A stretch of DNA of 64,000 bases, from contig JAUIFH010000001.1 in assembly GCA_030429495.1 (NCBI GenBank), positions 558,001 through 622,000 on the forward strand, in the 5' to 3' direction. How positions within the stretch are numbered: position 1 is the first letter of the stretch; the number at the start of each line of letters is the position of its first letter. The notes under the pieces were generated by a model. The model was given only the letters and a program-made list of their open reading frames with translations. It was not told the origin of the DNA and did not search any database. This document shows positions 53,920 to 62,074 of this stretch, piece after piece. The position numbers and the translations under genes are program-made. Origin of the DNA: Alphaproteobacteria bacterium (GTDB lineage: Bacteria > Pseudomonadota > Alphaproteobacteria > Rhodobacterales > Rhodobacteraceae).

Positions 53920-54362
53920 AAGTCTATCTGTCAGGCGAAATTCACACGGACTGGCGCGACCGGATCGTCGCCGGAGCCGAGGGGCTTGGCATCATATTCG
54001 CGTCGCCCGTGACCGACCACGCGGCGTCTGACGATTGCGGAGTCGCGATCCTCGGGGCGGAGGAAAACAAGGTCTGGCACGACCACAAGGGCGCAAAGCT
54101 GAACGCGATCCGCACCCGGATGGGGATCGAGGAGGCCGATGTCGTCGTCGTACGGTTCGGCGACAAGTACAAGCAGTGGAACGCCGCCTTCGACGCGGGT
54201 TATGCCGCTGCGCTGGGCAAGGCGCTGATCGTGCTGCACGGGCCGGAACATGCCCACGCGCTGAAGGAGGTGGACGCCGCCGCACTTGCCGTGGCAGATG
54301 AGCCCGGGCAGGTCGTCGACATCCTGCGCTACGTCCTGACAGGGTCCCTTCCCGGCCGGTGA
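53916..54362 (+). CDS. YtoQ family protein
   Basis: A 148-residue protein of the YtoQ family, related to nucleoside 2-deoxyribosyltransferases: MKVYLSGEIHTDWRDRI, FASPVTDHAASDDCG, NAIRTRMGIEEADVVVVRFGDKYKQWNAAFDAGYAAALGK. Activity not established. Its start overlaps the GNAT stop. Starts upstream in the same frame are inside the GNAT gene and not supported. Confidence 0.9.
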   Translation: MKVYLSGEIHTDWRDRIVAGAEGLGIIFASPVTDHAASDDCGVAILGAEENKVWHDHKGAKLNAIRTRMGIEEADVVVVRFGDKYKQWNAAFDAGYAAALGKALIVLHGPEHAHALKEVDAAALAVADEPGQVVDILRYVLTGSLPGR

Positions 54363-54515
54363 GCGGGCGGACTGTGCGCAAGGATCAACGGTTCCAAACC
54401 GAGTGTTTTTCCCCCTGTTTCAAGACGTAGAAATCGCGCAAATGCGTGTTACAGTCCGGCCGTTGTTGCAGATGACGAAACGCGCAACTGCCAGTAACTT
54501 GCAGTGGGGACAGAC

Positions 54516-54908
54516 ATGTTGAAAGAGTTCAAGGATTTCATCGCCAAGGGCAATGTCATGGACATGGCCGTTGGTATCATCATCGGTGCGGCGTTCACCG
54601 CGATCGTGACGTCGCTTGTCGACGATCTGATCAACCCGATCATCAGCCTGGTGACGGGCGGGATCGACTTCTCCGGCCTCAAGGTTGCACTGGGTGACGG
54701 GGCGGATGCCGCGTCGTTCAACTACGGCAGCTTCATCACCGCCGTGATCAACTTCCTGATCATTGCCTGGGTGGTGTTCATGCTGGTGAAGATGGTGAAC
54801 CGGGTGAAGGGAGCGAGCATCAAGGAGAAAGAGGAAGCGCCTGCGCCCGCCGGGCCGAGCGAAATCGACCTTCTTACCGAGATCCGCGACGCGCTTGCGA
54901 AGAAGTAA
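54516..54908 (+). CDS. mscL: Large-conductance mechanosensitive channel
   Basis: A 130-residue inner-membrane channel that opens on hypo-osmotic shock. The N-terminal amphipathic [30 protein letters not shown] includes the pore-lining helix, and the second helix is [19 protein letters not shown], followed by a cytoplasmic helix bundle ([16 protein letters not shown]). Length and motifs are standard. Start 54516 is the second in-frame candidate and gives the normal N-terminus. A terminator follows. Confidence 0.96.
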   Translation: MLKEFKDFIAKGNVMDMAVGIIIGAAFTAIVTSLVDDLINPIISLVTGGIDFSGLKVALGDGADAASFNYGSFITAVINFLIIAWVVFMLVKMVNRVKGASIKEKEEAPAPAGPSEIDLLTEIRDALAKK

Positions 54909-54931
54909 GTCTTTCAGATCGCTGGACCGGA

Positions 54932-54958
54932 AAAGCCCGCCGAACCGGCGGGCTTTTC
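54932..54958 (+). terminator. Terminator after mscL
   Basis: An 11-bp perfect stem (54932-54942 with 54948-54958), loop GAACC, with the A and T runs as part of the stem ends. It lies 23 bases after the mscL stop. Confidence 0.88.
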
Positions 54959-55231
54959 GCATTTGACAGCGGGTAATCCTGCGGCGACCGCCGGTTGTCC
55001 TGCGCATGATCCGCGACTCCGGCGGCACTCCTCGTCCATGCGTCCTTGTGGTTCCCCCGTGCGGCAGGCCTGAAGCCGTGGGCGTGTATGGGACCGAGGT
55101 CTGATCGGGTGGGGCCATGGTCCGTGGACCATCGGTTCGGTCTGTGCCGAAATCAGCGCGACCACGGTCCGTGTGCGGGCCGGGATACGGGGCGTACCCT
55201 GTTTTCGTTCACATCAGCAGGGAGTTGAACG
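54959..55231. other. Gene-poor stretch between mscL and the small secreted protein gene
   Basis: No coding frame here has a plausible start, codon pattern or family resemblance, and neither strand shows a tRNA or clear structured RNA. The last part must hold the promoter of the 68-residue gene. An imperfect repeat of GGTCCGTG/CCGTGGACCA-type words is visible around 55120-55175. Confidence 0.5.
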
Positions 55232-55438
55232 ATGCAGAAGATCACCACACTTGCCCTCTCGGCCGCACTCGTCCTTACCTCCGTCGCGCCGACCTTTGCG
55301 GCGAGCAAGGACCTGTCGGGCCTTTACGTCAACGATCAGCAGACAACGATGGACAAGCGCCGCAAGCCGCGCGTTCCGGGCGGATCGGGCTGCGACGACC
55401 CCCACGACATCATCGAGCATCCGGAGTGCCGGGGCTGA
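55232..55438 (+). CDS. Small secreted protein (68 residues)
   Basis: A 68-residue precursor with a clear signal peptide (cleavage after TFAA), giving about 45 mature residues with a basic KRRKPRVPGGSG and a GCDDPHDIIEHPECRG ending. Two Cys bracket His and acidic residues, so a disulfide or a bound metal is possible. No family is recognised. AGGGAG lies 7 bases before the ATG, and a terminator follows. Confidence 0.7.
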   Translation: MQKITTLALSAALVLTSVAPTFAASKDLSGLYVNDQQTTMDKRRKPRVPGGSGCDDPHDIIEHPECRG

Positions 55439-55461
55439 CCGGACACGACGACGACCGAAAA

Positions 55462-55488
55462 AAAAGGGCCAGCGGTGCTGGCCCTTTT
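55462..55488. terminator. Bidirectional terminator between small secreted gene and ald
   Basis: A 12-bp perfect stem (55462-55473 with 55477-55488) with a 3-base GGT loop, flanked by a run of A on the left (U-run for minus-strand transcripts) and T-rich sequence on the right. It lies 24 bases after the plus-strand stop and 31 bases after the ald stop on the minus strand. Confidence 0.92.
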
Positions 55489-55518
55489 CATTTGTTTGCA
55501 AAGCCCGGCCGCGGGATA

Positions 55519-56637
55519 TCAGATCCCGACCACCGTCTTCGGATCGACAGTTGCGATACCCAGCGCCTCGCCCACGGCGGCATAGGTCAGCTTGCCGGCA
55601 TGGACGTTCAGGCCGTTCAGCAGGTGCGGATCGTCGGCGCAGGCCTGTTTCCAGCCCTTGTTGGCGAGCGCCAGCATGAAGGGCATCGTCGCGTTGCCAA
55701 GCGCAATGGTCGAGGTGCGGGCGACCGCGCCCGGCATGTTGGCCACGCAGTAATGCATGATGCCATCAACCTCGTAGATCGGGTCCTGGTGCGTCGTGGC
55801 CTTCGAGGTCTCGAAGCAGCCGCCCTGGTCGATGGCGACATCGACGAGCGCGGCGCCCGGCTTCAGCTCCTTCAGCTGCGCTTTCGAGATCAGCTTCGGC
55901 GCGGCCGCGCCGGGGATCAGAACGGCGCCGATGATCATGTCGGCCTGACGCGCGAGTTCGATCGTGTTCGAGGCCGAAGCGTAGGAATTCTTGAACGTGC
56001 CGCCGAAGACGTCATCAAGGTAGCGCAGGCGCGGGATCGAGCGGTCGAGCACGGTCACGTCCGCTCCCATCCCGGCGGCGATCTTCGCGGCATGGGTGCC
56101 GACGACACCACCGCCGATCACGAGGACCCTTGCGGGGCCGACGCCCGGCACGCCGCCCATCAGCACGCCGCGCCCGCCATTGGCCTTCTGCAGGGTCCAG
56201 GCCCCGACCTGCGGTGCGAGGCGTCCCGCTACCTCGGACATGGGCGCGAGAAGCGGCAGGCCGCCATTGCGGTCGGTCACCGTCTCATAGGCGATGCAGG
56301 TCGCGCCGGAGGCCAGGAGGTCCTTGGTCTGCTCCGGATCGGGCGCGAGGTGGAGATAGGTGAAGAGGATCTGCCCCTCGCGCAGCATCTTGCGCTCGAC
56401 CGCCTGGGGTTCCTTCACCTTGACGATCATGTCGGCGGTGTCGAAGACCTCATTCGCCGTCCCGAGTATCTTCGCACCGACGGCGGTGTAGTCGGCGTCG
56501 GTGAAGCCCGCACCGAGGCCCGCGCCGGTCTCGATCAGCACCTGATGGCCGTTGCCTGTGGCCTCCCCGGCCGCGCTCGGCGTCATGCCGACGCGGAATT
56601 CCTGCGGCTTGATCTCTTTCGGGCAACCGATCTTCAT
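55519..56637 (-). CDS. ald: Alanine dehydrogenase
   Basis: A 372-residue NAD-dependent enzyme that interconverts L-alanine and pyruvate plus ammonia. MKIGCPKEIKPQEFRVGMTP, the catalytic KVKEPQ Lys and the His in LFTYLHLAPD, the NAD loop VIGGGVVGTHAAKIAAGMGA and VDVAIDQGGCFETS are all present. Length is standard. Divergent from an Lrp/AsnC regulator, the usual arrangement for ald and aldR. Confidence 0.96.
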   Translation of the reverse strand: MKIGCPKEIKPQEFRVGMTPSAAGEATGNGHQVLIETGAGLGAGFTDADYTAVGAKILGTANEVFDTADMIVKVKEPQAVERKMLREGQILFTYLHLAPDPEQTKDLLASGATCIAYETVTDRNGGLPLLAPMSEVAGRLAPQVGAWTLQKANGGRGVLMGGVPGVGPARVLVIGGGVVGTHAAKIAAGMGADVTVLDRSIPRLRYLDDVFGGTFKNSYASASNTIELARQADMIIGAVLIPGAAAPKLISKAQLKELKPGAALVDVAIDQGGCFETSKATTHQDPIYEVDGIMHYCVANMPGAVARTSTIALGNATMPFMLALANKGWKQACADDPHLLNGLNVHAGKLTYAAVGEALGIATVDPKTVVGI

Positions 56638-56690
56638 TCTGTCCTCCCCGGTAATTTTTGTGCGCGGAATCATGCAGGAGGTGGCATGAA

Positions 56691-56737
56691 ATTGCTTTGA
56701 GAAATCTCTGGCGTTCCGGGCGAGATTGCTTGATATT
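56691..56737. promoter_or_regulatory. Repeated AT-rich words in the ald/Lrp intergenic region
   Basis: ATTGCTTTGA (56691-56700) and ATTGCTTGA (56725-56733) are near-identical direct repeats 34 bases apart, about three helical turns, in the 129-base region between ald and the Lrp/AsnC gene. This spacing and A+T bias fit multiple Lrp-type binding sites. The assignment is tentative. Confidence 0.4.
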
Positions 56738-56766
56738 TCCTGCCTGAGGCGAATTTCTTCGAATAA

Positions 56767-57237
56767 ATGTGCGCACACATGGAACTGGACGCGACGGACC
56801 GACGAATCCTTGAAGTCTTGCAGAAGCAGGGACGGATCACCAATGCCGACCTGTCGGAGCGGGTCAACCTGTCGCCATCGGCCTGCCACCGGCGCGTGCA
56901 GCGGCTGGAGACCGACGGCTACATAGACGCGTTCGTGGCGCTTCTCAATGCGCGCAAGATGAAACGGCCGACCACGGTGTTCGTCGAGATCACGCTGTCG
57001 GGACAGGCCGACGAATTGCTGGAGGCTTTCGAGAAGGCGGTGCGGCTTGTGCCGGACATCCTCGAATGCCACCTGATGGCCGGATCGGCGGACTATCTCC
57101 TGAAAGTGGTGGCCGAGGATACCGAGGATTTCGCCCGCATCCATCGCCAGCACCTTGCCCGGCTGCCGGGCGTGGCGCAGATGCATTCGTCCTTCGCGCT
57201 GCGAACCGTGCGCCAGTCGACGGCGATCCCGGTCTGA
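56767..57237 (+). CDS. Lrp/AsnC-family regulator (AldR-like)
   Basis: A 156-residue regulator with an N-terminal helix-turn-helix (DRRILEVLQKQGRITNADLSERVNLSPSACHRRVQRLE) and a C-terminal RAM/AsnC ligand-binding domain (ILECHLMAGSADYLLKVVAED). Divergent from ald, so it probably activates alanine catabolism in response to alanine. An ATG at 56779 (MELDATDRR) is an equally reasonable start; neither has a strong ribosome site. Confidence 0.9.
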   Translation: MCAHMELDATDRRILEVLQKQGRITNADLSERVNLSPSACHRRVQRLETDGYIDAFVALLNARKMKRPTTVFVEITLSGQADELLEAFEKAVRLVPDILECHLMAGSADYLLKVVAEDTEDFARIHRQHLARLPGVAQMHSSFALRTVRQSTAIPV

Positions 57238-57274
57238 GGGGCGCGCGCGTCCCGGATCGCAGCCGCGCGGTGCG

Positions 57275-57589
57275 TCAGAAAAGGCCCGCGACCGACCGTT
57301 CCGCCACCTCGCGCAACGACGGTGCCACGCCTGCCCCCAGAAGGATCAGATGCAGCGCGACAATCGCGTTCAGCCAGTTGCGGAAGGGTTGCTTCTGCGT
57401 CTTGTGCCGCAGCCGGTGCTGGGCGATCTTCGCACCCAGGCTGCCGCCGATCAGCGCCAGCCAGAGCAGCGATCTTTCGGATATCCGCCATCCCGCCACC
57501 CGCGCCTGACGCTTGTCGATCGCGAAGGCGGCATAGGTCAGGAGATTGATTGCGACGAAAAGTGCCAGGAGTTTCAGGGCGCCGGTCAC
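57275..57589 (-). CDS. DUF1294 family membrane protein
   Basis: A 104-residue protein with three predicted helices. DUF1294 motifs: NLLTYAAFAIDKRQAR, RISERSLLWLALIGGSLGAKIAQHRLRHKTQKQPF. Function unknown. It lies 3 bases after the lytic transglycosylase gene on the same strand, so cotranscription is likely. Confidence 0.88.
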   Translation of the reverse strand: MTGALKLLALFVAINLLTYAAFAIDKRQARVAGWRISERSLLWLALIGGSLGAKIAQHRLRHKTQKQPFRNWLNAIVALHLILLGAGVAPSLREVAERSVAGLF

Positions 57590-57592
57590 GAT

Positions 57593-58045
57593 TCAGCTCC
57601 TGAGGCCGGTCTCGCGCAGCAGGCCGCGGCGCTTGGCCTCGTAGTAATAGCCGCGCGCATACCACATCACTGCCCGGTCGCGGCTGCCGTCCGAGACGAG
57701 CCAGGCCCCGCGCAGGTATCTGACCGCGTAACGAAGATTGGTCTCGGCATCGAGCAGGCCTTCCGGCGCGCCGCGATAGCCCATCGTGCGCGCGGTCTCG
57801 GGCAGGATCTGCATCAAGCCGTAATAGGGCCCGTTCCGCGCCGCCGGGTTGTAGCTGCTTTCGCGCTGAACGACCCGGTGGATGAGATCCTCGGGAATGT
57901 CGTAGACGCGCGCGTATTTCGCGATAAGGCGGTTGATCTCCGCCGGTCCGCCCGGCCCGGACGCGGGGCCTCGGTCGCGGCTGCCACAGGCGGACAGGCC
58001 GGCCACGACAAGGACGAGCGCCGCTCGGCGGGAAATTCTGGTCAT
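57593..58045 (-). CDS. Lytic transglycosylase lipoprotein
   Basis: A 150-residue SLT-domain enzyme that cleaves peptidoglycan glycan strands with formation of 1,6-anhydro ends. A lipoprotein signal (LSACGS lipobox) is followed by IPEDLIHRVVQRESSYNP (catalytic Glu), GPYYGLMQILPETARTMG and NLRYAVRYLRG. It is a minimal-size SLT protein. Operonic with DUF1294. Confidence 0.92.
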   Translation of the reverse strand: MTRISRRAALVLVVAGLSACGSRDRGPASGPGGPAEINRLIAKYARVYDIPEDLIHRVVQRESSYNPAARNGPYYGLMQILPETARTMGYRGAPEGLLDAETNLRYAVRYLRGAWLVSDGSRDRAVMWYARGYYYEAKRRGLLRETGLRS

Positions 58046-58157
58046 CGGGGCCTCCTTCGCGTCGCACCCTCATAGCGCACCGGGCGGATGCTGCAAGTGC
58101 GGCCTTGCCAATGGCCGGCCGGCGGGCAAAGAAGGTCCAGGTCTGGCGGACAGGATC

Positions 58158-59123
58158 ATGGCAGAGGTCGCGACGAACAATATCCGGGGGGCAGTGCTGG
58201 CGCTCGTTGCCATGGGAATCTTCGCCACCCACGATGTCGTGGTGAAGACGCTGGGCGCCAGCTATTCGGCGATCCAGATCGTGTTCTTCGCGGCGCTTCT
58301 GAGCTTTCCGGTCGTCACGGTGATCCTGCTGGGCGATGCGCGGGAGACGAGCCTGAAGCCGCGCCATCCCTGGTGGGTGGCGCTGCGCAGCCTGTGCACG
58401 ACCGTGACCGGCGTCGCGGCGTTCTACGCGTTTTCCACGCTGCCGCTGGCGCAGGTCTATGTGATCCTGTTCGCGACGCCACTCGTCGTCACGATCCTGT
58501 CGATCCCGATCCTTGGAGAGAAGGTGCGCCTGCGGCGATGGGCGGCGGTGATTGCCGGCCTTGTCGGGGTTCTGGTCGTGATGCGGCCGGGGCAGGCGGA
58601 CCTGTCGCTCGGCCATCTCGCGGCGCTGGTCGCGGCTGTCTGCGGGGCACTGGCCTCGATCATCATCCGCAAGATCGGGCAGGACGAACGCTCTGTCGTG
58701 CTGCTACTGTTCCCGATGGTGGGCAACGTGATCGCGCTGGGTGCGGCGCTGCCTTTCGTCTACCGGCCGATGCCGGTCGGCGATCTCGGACTGCTCGCCG
58801 TGATCGCGGTCTTCGGACTGGTCGCATCCTACCTCGTCATCCTTGCCTATCGCGAGGGCGAGGCGGTGATTGTGGCGCCGATGCAGTATTCGCAGATCCT
58901 CTGGGCGACCGCCTACGGCTATTTCCTGTTCGCCGAGACCCCGGATGGCGGCACCGTCCTCGGCGCGGCGATCATCATCGCCTCGGGCCTCTACATCGTG
59001 TTCCGCGAAGCGCGCGCCGGGACCTCGGTCAACCGGCCCGTTCTGGCCACGCGCGGGCGGCCTGAAACCGTGACGCCGCGCGCCAGTGTCCTGCAGCGCG
59101 TGCTTTCCGCGCGGGAGCGCTGA
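58158..59123 (+). CDS. EamA/DMT-family transporter
   Basis: A 321-residue protein with ten predicted helices in two EamA repeats (about residues 8-140 and 155-290), the usual DMT exporter length. Typical segments are MGIFATHDVVVKTLG, LCTTVTGVAAFYAFSTLPLAQVYVILFATPLVV and APMQYSQILWATAYGYFLFAETPD. Substrate unknown. The start at 58158 is the first ATG giving a normal N-terminus; the longer frame overlaps the upstream divergent gene. Confidence 0.88.
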   Translation: MAEVATNNIRGAVLALVAMGIFATHDVVVKTLGASYSAIQIVFFAALLSFPVVTVILLGDARETSLKPRHPWWVALRSLCTTVTGVAAFYAFSTLPLAQVYVILFATPLVVTILSIPILGEKVRLRRWAAVIAGLVGVLVVMRPGQADLSLGHLAALVAAVCGALASIIIRKIGQDERSVVLLLFPMVGNVIALGAALPFVYRPMPVGDLGLLAVIAVFGLVASYLVILAYREGEAVIVAPMQYSQILWATAYGYFLFAETPDGGTVLGAAIIIASGLYIVFREARAGTSVNRPVLATRGRPETVTPRASVLQRVLSARER

Positions 59124-59182
59124 ATGCGGGCGCAATGCCCCTTGCCAAAGCCCGGCAGAACCGCTAACCCGCGCCCCACGGT

Positions 59183-59259
59183 CGGAGCGTAGCGCAGCCT
59201 GGTAGCGCACCTGCTTCGGGAGCAGGGGGTCGGAGGTTCGAATCCTCTCGCTCCGACCA
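59183..59259 (+). tRNA. tRNA-Pro (anticodon CGG)
   Basis: A 77-base cloverleaf: acceptor stem CGGAGCG/CGCTCCG, D arm GCGC-AGCCTGGTA-GCGC, anticodon arm CCTGC-TTCGGGA-GCAGG, TpsiC arm GAGG-TTCGAAT-CCTC, discriminator A and encoded CCA. The anticodon at loop positions 34-36 is CGG, reading proline CCG codons, which are abundant in this GC-rich genome. Confidence 0.96.
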
Positions 59260-59285
59260 ACTCCCGATGTCCCTGTTCCTGAGGA

Positions 59286-59409
59286 GCGCGCGGTTCCCGC
59301 GCGCAAGCGATGTCTCACGCCATTCGCTTGCGCGAAAGGCGCTCGGGCGGCCTCCGGCGGAAGTACTTATCGACAGAAAGTGGGGGTCTTTCCCCTTCTA
59401 CTTTCTGTC
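59286..59409. repeat. Cluster of inverted repeats downstream of tRNA-Pro
   Basis: Three independent hairpins in one 202-base spacer (59260-59461). GCGCGCGG/CCGCGCGC is at 59286-59304. GCGCAAGCGA pairs with TCGCTTGCGC at 59301-59333. A long hairpin GACAGAAAGT (59372-59381)/ACTTTCTGTC (59400-59409) has a nested GGGG/CCCC. No gene is seen in this spacer. Confidence 0.75.
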
Positions 59410-59420
59410 TGCAAAGACTT

Positions 59421-59447
59421 CGGGGGTCCGGGGGCGGCGCCCCCCGG
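59421..59447. repeat. GC-rich intergenic element, copy 2
   Basis: CGGGGGTCCGGGGG...CCCCCCGG at 59421-59447, on the opposite strand, has the same core as the element at 43171-43200 (C/G hairpin next to GGACCCCCG). It lies just beyond the thpR stop and probably ends the thpR transcript. Confidence 0.65.
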
Positions 59448-59461
59448 ATCGGCGCGTGGTT

Positions 59462-60004
59462 TCACGACAGCGGGTAGTGGGCCAGCACCTCGTAGACCGG
59501 TGCGGGCGCGTCGAGCGTCGAGTGGAAGAGCGTGAAGCCGGTCACTGGAAACGGATCGATCCGGAAATCGTGCCGCGCGGCGATGAAGTCGCCGAGCCGC
59601 CGTTGCTCTGCCACGCCGAGGCGGTGTCCGAACCGCGCGATCGTCACATGCGGCAGGAAGCGTTCACGGGGCAGCATCAGGCCGGCACCGTGCAGGCGGC
59701 TGCGGATGCGGCCATGCAGGTCGGTGAGCGCCGGGTCGGCCTCCGCGCTGAGATGGAGAAGCGCCGGGCTGCGCCCGCCCAGCGTACCAAGCCCGGTGAG
59801 ACGCAGCGTGAAGGCGCGCGCGCGGAGCGTGAGCAGCGCCTCGTGCGCGGCTTCCAGCTCCGCCTCGGTCCGGTCGCCGAGAAAGGCGAGGGTCAGATGA
59901 AGATTTTCGGCCGGCACGGCGCGGCCGGCGGGCAGATCCGACTGGAGCGCCTCGATTGCCCCGGTGGCTGCCGGAGGAAGGGGAAGGGCAAGGAAAGTGC
60001 GCAT
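59462..60004 (-). CDS. thpR: RNA 2',3'-cyclic phosphodiesterase
   Basis: A 180-residue 2H-family enzyme (formerly 2'-5' RNA ligase) that opens 2',3'-cyclic phosphates. The two catalytic HxT motifs are HLTLAFLG (about residue 36) and HVTIARFG (about residue 124). Length is standard. Alone, in front of the GC-rich element; the MFS gene is divergent. Confidence 0.92.
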   Translation of the reverse strand: MRTFLALPLPPAATGAIEALQSDLPAGRAVPAENLHLTLAFLGDRTEAELEAAHEALLTLRARAFTLRLTGLGTLGGRSPALLHLSAEADPALTDLHGRIRSRLHGAGLMLPRERFLPHVTIARFGHRLGVAEQRRLGDFIAARHDFRIDPFPVTGFTLFHSTLDAPAPVYEVLAHYPLS

Positions 60005-60122
60005 TTCGGGTCACCCGGTTGGTTCGAGGCGATCCAAGCATATCCGGCACCTTTGTGCAGCCCTTGAACCTTGCCGTGAACTGCAGCAGGGTCAGCGCAT
60101 TCTTGGTGACGGGCGGGGCGAC

Positions 60123-61304
60123 ATGCGTGCAGGACTGGCTTTTCTGGTGGCCGGCTATGTGCTTAGCCAGTTCTACCGGGCCTTCCTTGCGGTCTTGACG
60201 CCGGTTCTGGGTGACGAAATCGGTGCCAACCCCGGCGATCTCGCACTGTCTTCGGGAATATGGTTCTTCGTCTTCGCGCTCATGCAGATGCCGGTGGGCG
60301 CAGCGCTCGACCGGGTCGGTCCGCGGATCACGGCGTCGCTGCTGCTGGGCGCGGGCGGCGGCGGTGGAGCACTGGTCTTCGCGCTGGCTGACGGGCCGGG
60401 CGCGGTGCATCTGGCGATGGCGCTGATCGGGATCGGCTGTTCGCCCGTCCTCATGGCCTCCTACTACATCTTCGCCCGGGTCTATTCTCCGGCCGTCTTC
60501 GGCACGCTCGCCGGCGCGATCATCGGCGTCGGCTCGCTCGGCAATATCGCCGGGGCGACGCCGCTTGCCTGGCTGGTGGCCGCGATCGGCTGGCGTCCGG
60601 CGCTGTTCGGGCTGGCCGCCGTCACGGTCGCTGTCGCCTTCGCGCTCTGGGTCTTCGTCCGCGATCCGGAGAGGGCTGCCGCGCCGGATGCCGGCCGCGG
60701 TTCGGTGATGGATCTTCTGCGGATTCCCGGCCTCTGGGCGATACTGCCGCTGATGGCTGTGGCCTACGCGCCGTCCGCCGCGATCCGCGGGCTTTGGGCC
60801 GGGCCCTACCTGTCGGAGGTGTTCGGTGCAGATGCGCTGGCGATCGGACGCGCGACGCTGGTGATGGCGCTAGCCATGGTTCTAGGAAATTTCGCCTACG
60901 GGCCGCTCGACCGGGTGTTCGGCACCCGGAAATGGGTGGTGATCAGCGGCAATGTCGGGGCGGCGCTTTGCCTTGCCGCGCTGGCCGTGGCACCGGCCTC
61001 CGGGTTCTGGACGGCGACCGCGCTCCTCGCCGGGCTGGGGCTGTTCGGTGCGTCCTTTCCTGCGATCATGTCGCATGGCCGGGGCTTCTTCCCGCCGCAT
61101 CTGATCGGGCGCGGGGTGACGTTCCTGAACATGTTCGGGATCGGCGGCGCGGGGCTGCTGCAGTTCGCGTCGCGGCCGGTTTACGAGGCGGCCGGTTCGG
61201 GCGGCATGCCGGAGGAGACGTTCAGATGGCTCTTTCTGTTCTTCCTCGTGCCACTTGTCGCCGGGATCGCGGTCTACCTCTTCAGCAAGGACCGGATGGA
61301 CTGA
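60123..61304 (+). CDS. Major facilitator superfamily transporter
   Basis: A 393-residue protein with 12 predicted helices beginning MRAGLAFLVAGYVLSQFYRAFLAVLTPVLGDEIG. The loop after helix 2 (ALDRVGPR) is the motif A equivalent. Substrate unknown. The start at 60123 is the first giving a normal N-terminus; the open frame upstream crosses the divergent thpR leader. It lies upstream of the pseudaminic-acid genes on the same strand, with 62 bases between, without obvious functional link. Confidence 0.85.
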   Translation: MRAGLAFLVAGYVLSQFYRAFLAVLTPVLGDEIGANPGDLALSSGIWFFVFALMQMPVGAALDRVGPRITASLLLGAGGGGGALVFALADGPGAVHLAMALIGIGCSPVLMASYYIFARVYSPAVFGTLAGAIIGVGSLGNIAGATPLAWLVAAIGWRPALFGLAAVTVAVAFALWVFVRDPERAAAPDAGRGSVMDLLRIPGLWAILPLMAVAYAPSAAIRGLWAGPYLSEVFGADALAIGRATLVMALAMVLGNFAYGPLDRVFGTRKWVVISGNVGAALCLAALAVAPASGFWTATALLAGLGLFGASFPAIMSHGRGFFPPHLIGRGVTFLNMFGIGGAGLLQFASRPVYEAAGSGGMPEETFRWLFLFFLVPLVAGIAVYLFSKDRMD

Positions 61305-61366
61305 GCGCGCGACGGGGCTTTGCCTCGCGCCGCCCGCGTCGTAACAGGTAGGGGAAAGGAAATCCG

Positions 61367-62074
61367 ATGAGCGCCATCGCCATCCTGCCCGCGCGCGGAG
61401 GGTCCAAGCGGATCCCACGCAAGAATGTCCGCCCCTTCGCGGGGAAGGCCGCGATCGGCTGGCCGATCCGCGCGGCGAAGACCAGCGGGTGTTTCGAGAA
61501 GATCGTGGTCACGACCGACGACGCGGAAATCGCCGCGGCCGCGCGGGCGGCCGGCGCCGAAGTGCCGTTCACGCGCGACGCGGCGCTGGCCGACGATCAC
61601 ACCGGTACGACCGAGGTGATCCGCGACGCCGTCGCGCGGTTGAGCCTGCCTGCGGATGTTCCGGTCTGCTGCATCTACCCGACTGCGTTCTTCGTGACGG
61701 CCGGGGACCTTTCGGCCGGCCTCGAAAGGCTGCGGGAGGGGGCGGACTGGGTGCTTTCGGTCGGCGAATACCGCACGCCGATCGACCGGGCCTATCGGCG
61801 CGACGGCGCGCGCATGGTGGCGCGCGATCCGGCGAAGATGCCGATGCGCTCGCAGGACCTGGAACCCGCCTTCTTCGACGCGGGACAGTTCTACTGGGCG
61901 CGGGCCGCGACATGGCTTGATTCCGGCGCTAGGGTCTGGGACGGGGCGGCGGGGATCGTCCTGCCGCCGGAACGCTGCATCGACATCGACACCGAGGCGG
62001 ACTGGCAGCTGGCAGAGCGCATGTTCAGCGCATTGGAACTGGGAGCGGGCGATGCGGTTCCTGATCCGCACTGA
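61367..62074 (+). CDS. pseF: Pseudaminic acid cytidylyltransferase
   Basis: A 235-residue CMP-sugar synthetase that activates pseudaminic acid with CTP. The nucleotide-binding LPARGGSKRIPRKNVRPFAGK, and IDTEADWQLAERMF near the end, are typical of the NeuA/PseF family. The assignment to PseF rather than NeuA rests on the adjacent pseG-type gene. It overlaps the next gene by 23 bases. Confidence 0.88.
   Translation: MSAIAILPARGGSKRIPRKNVRPFAGKAAIGWPIRAAKTSGCFEKIVVTTDDAEIAAAARAAGAEVPFTRDAALADDHTGTTEVIRDAVARLSLPADVPVCCIYPTAFFVTAGDLSAGLERLREGADWVLSVGEYRTPIDRAYRRDGARMVARDPAKMPMRSQDLEPAFFDAGQFYWARAATWLDSGARVWDGAAGIVLPPERCIDIDTEADWQLAERMFSALELGAGDAVPDPH

Noticed and set aside
55519-57186. A 555-codon frame that would join ald to an N-terminal extension.
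   Set aside because: The extension runs antisense through the Lrp/AsnC gene. Ald starts at 56637 with the standard family N-terminus.
59183-59461. A genomic island at tRNA-Pro.
   Set aside because: No integrase and no direct repeat of the tRNA 3' end was seen, and core genes follow directly. Only a hairpin-rich spacer is supported.
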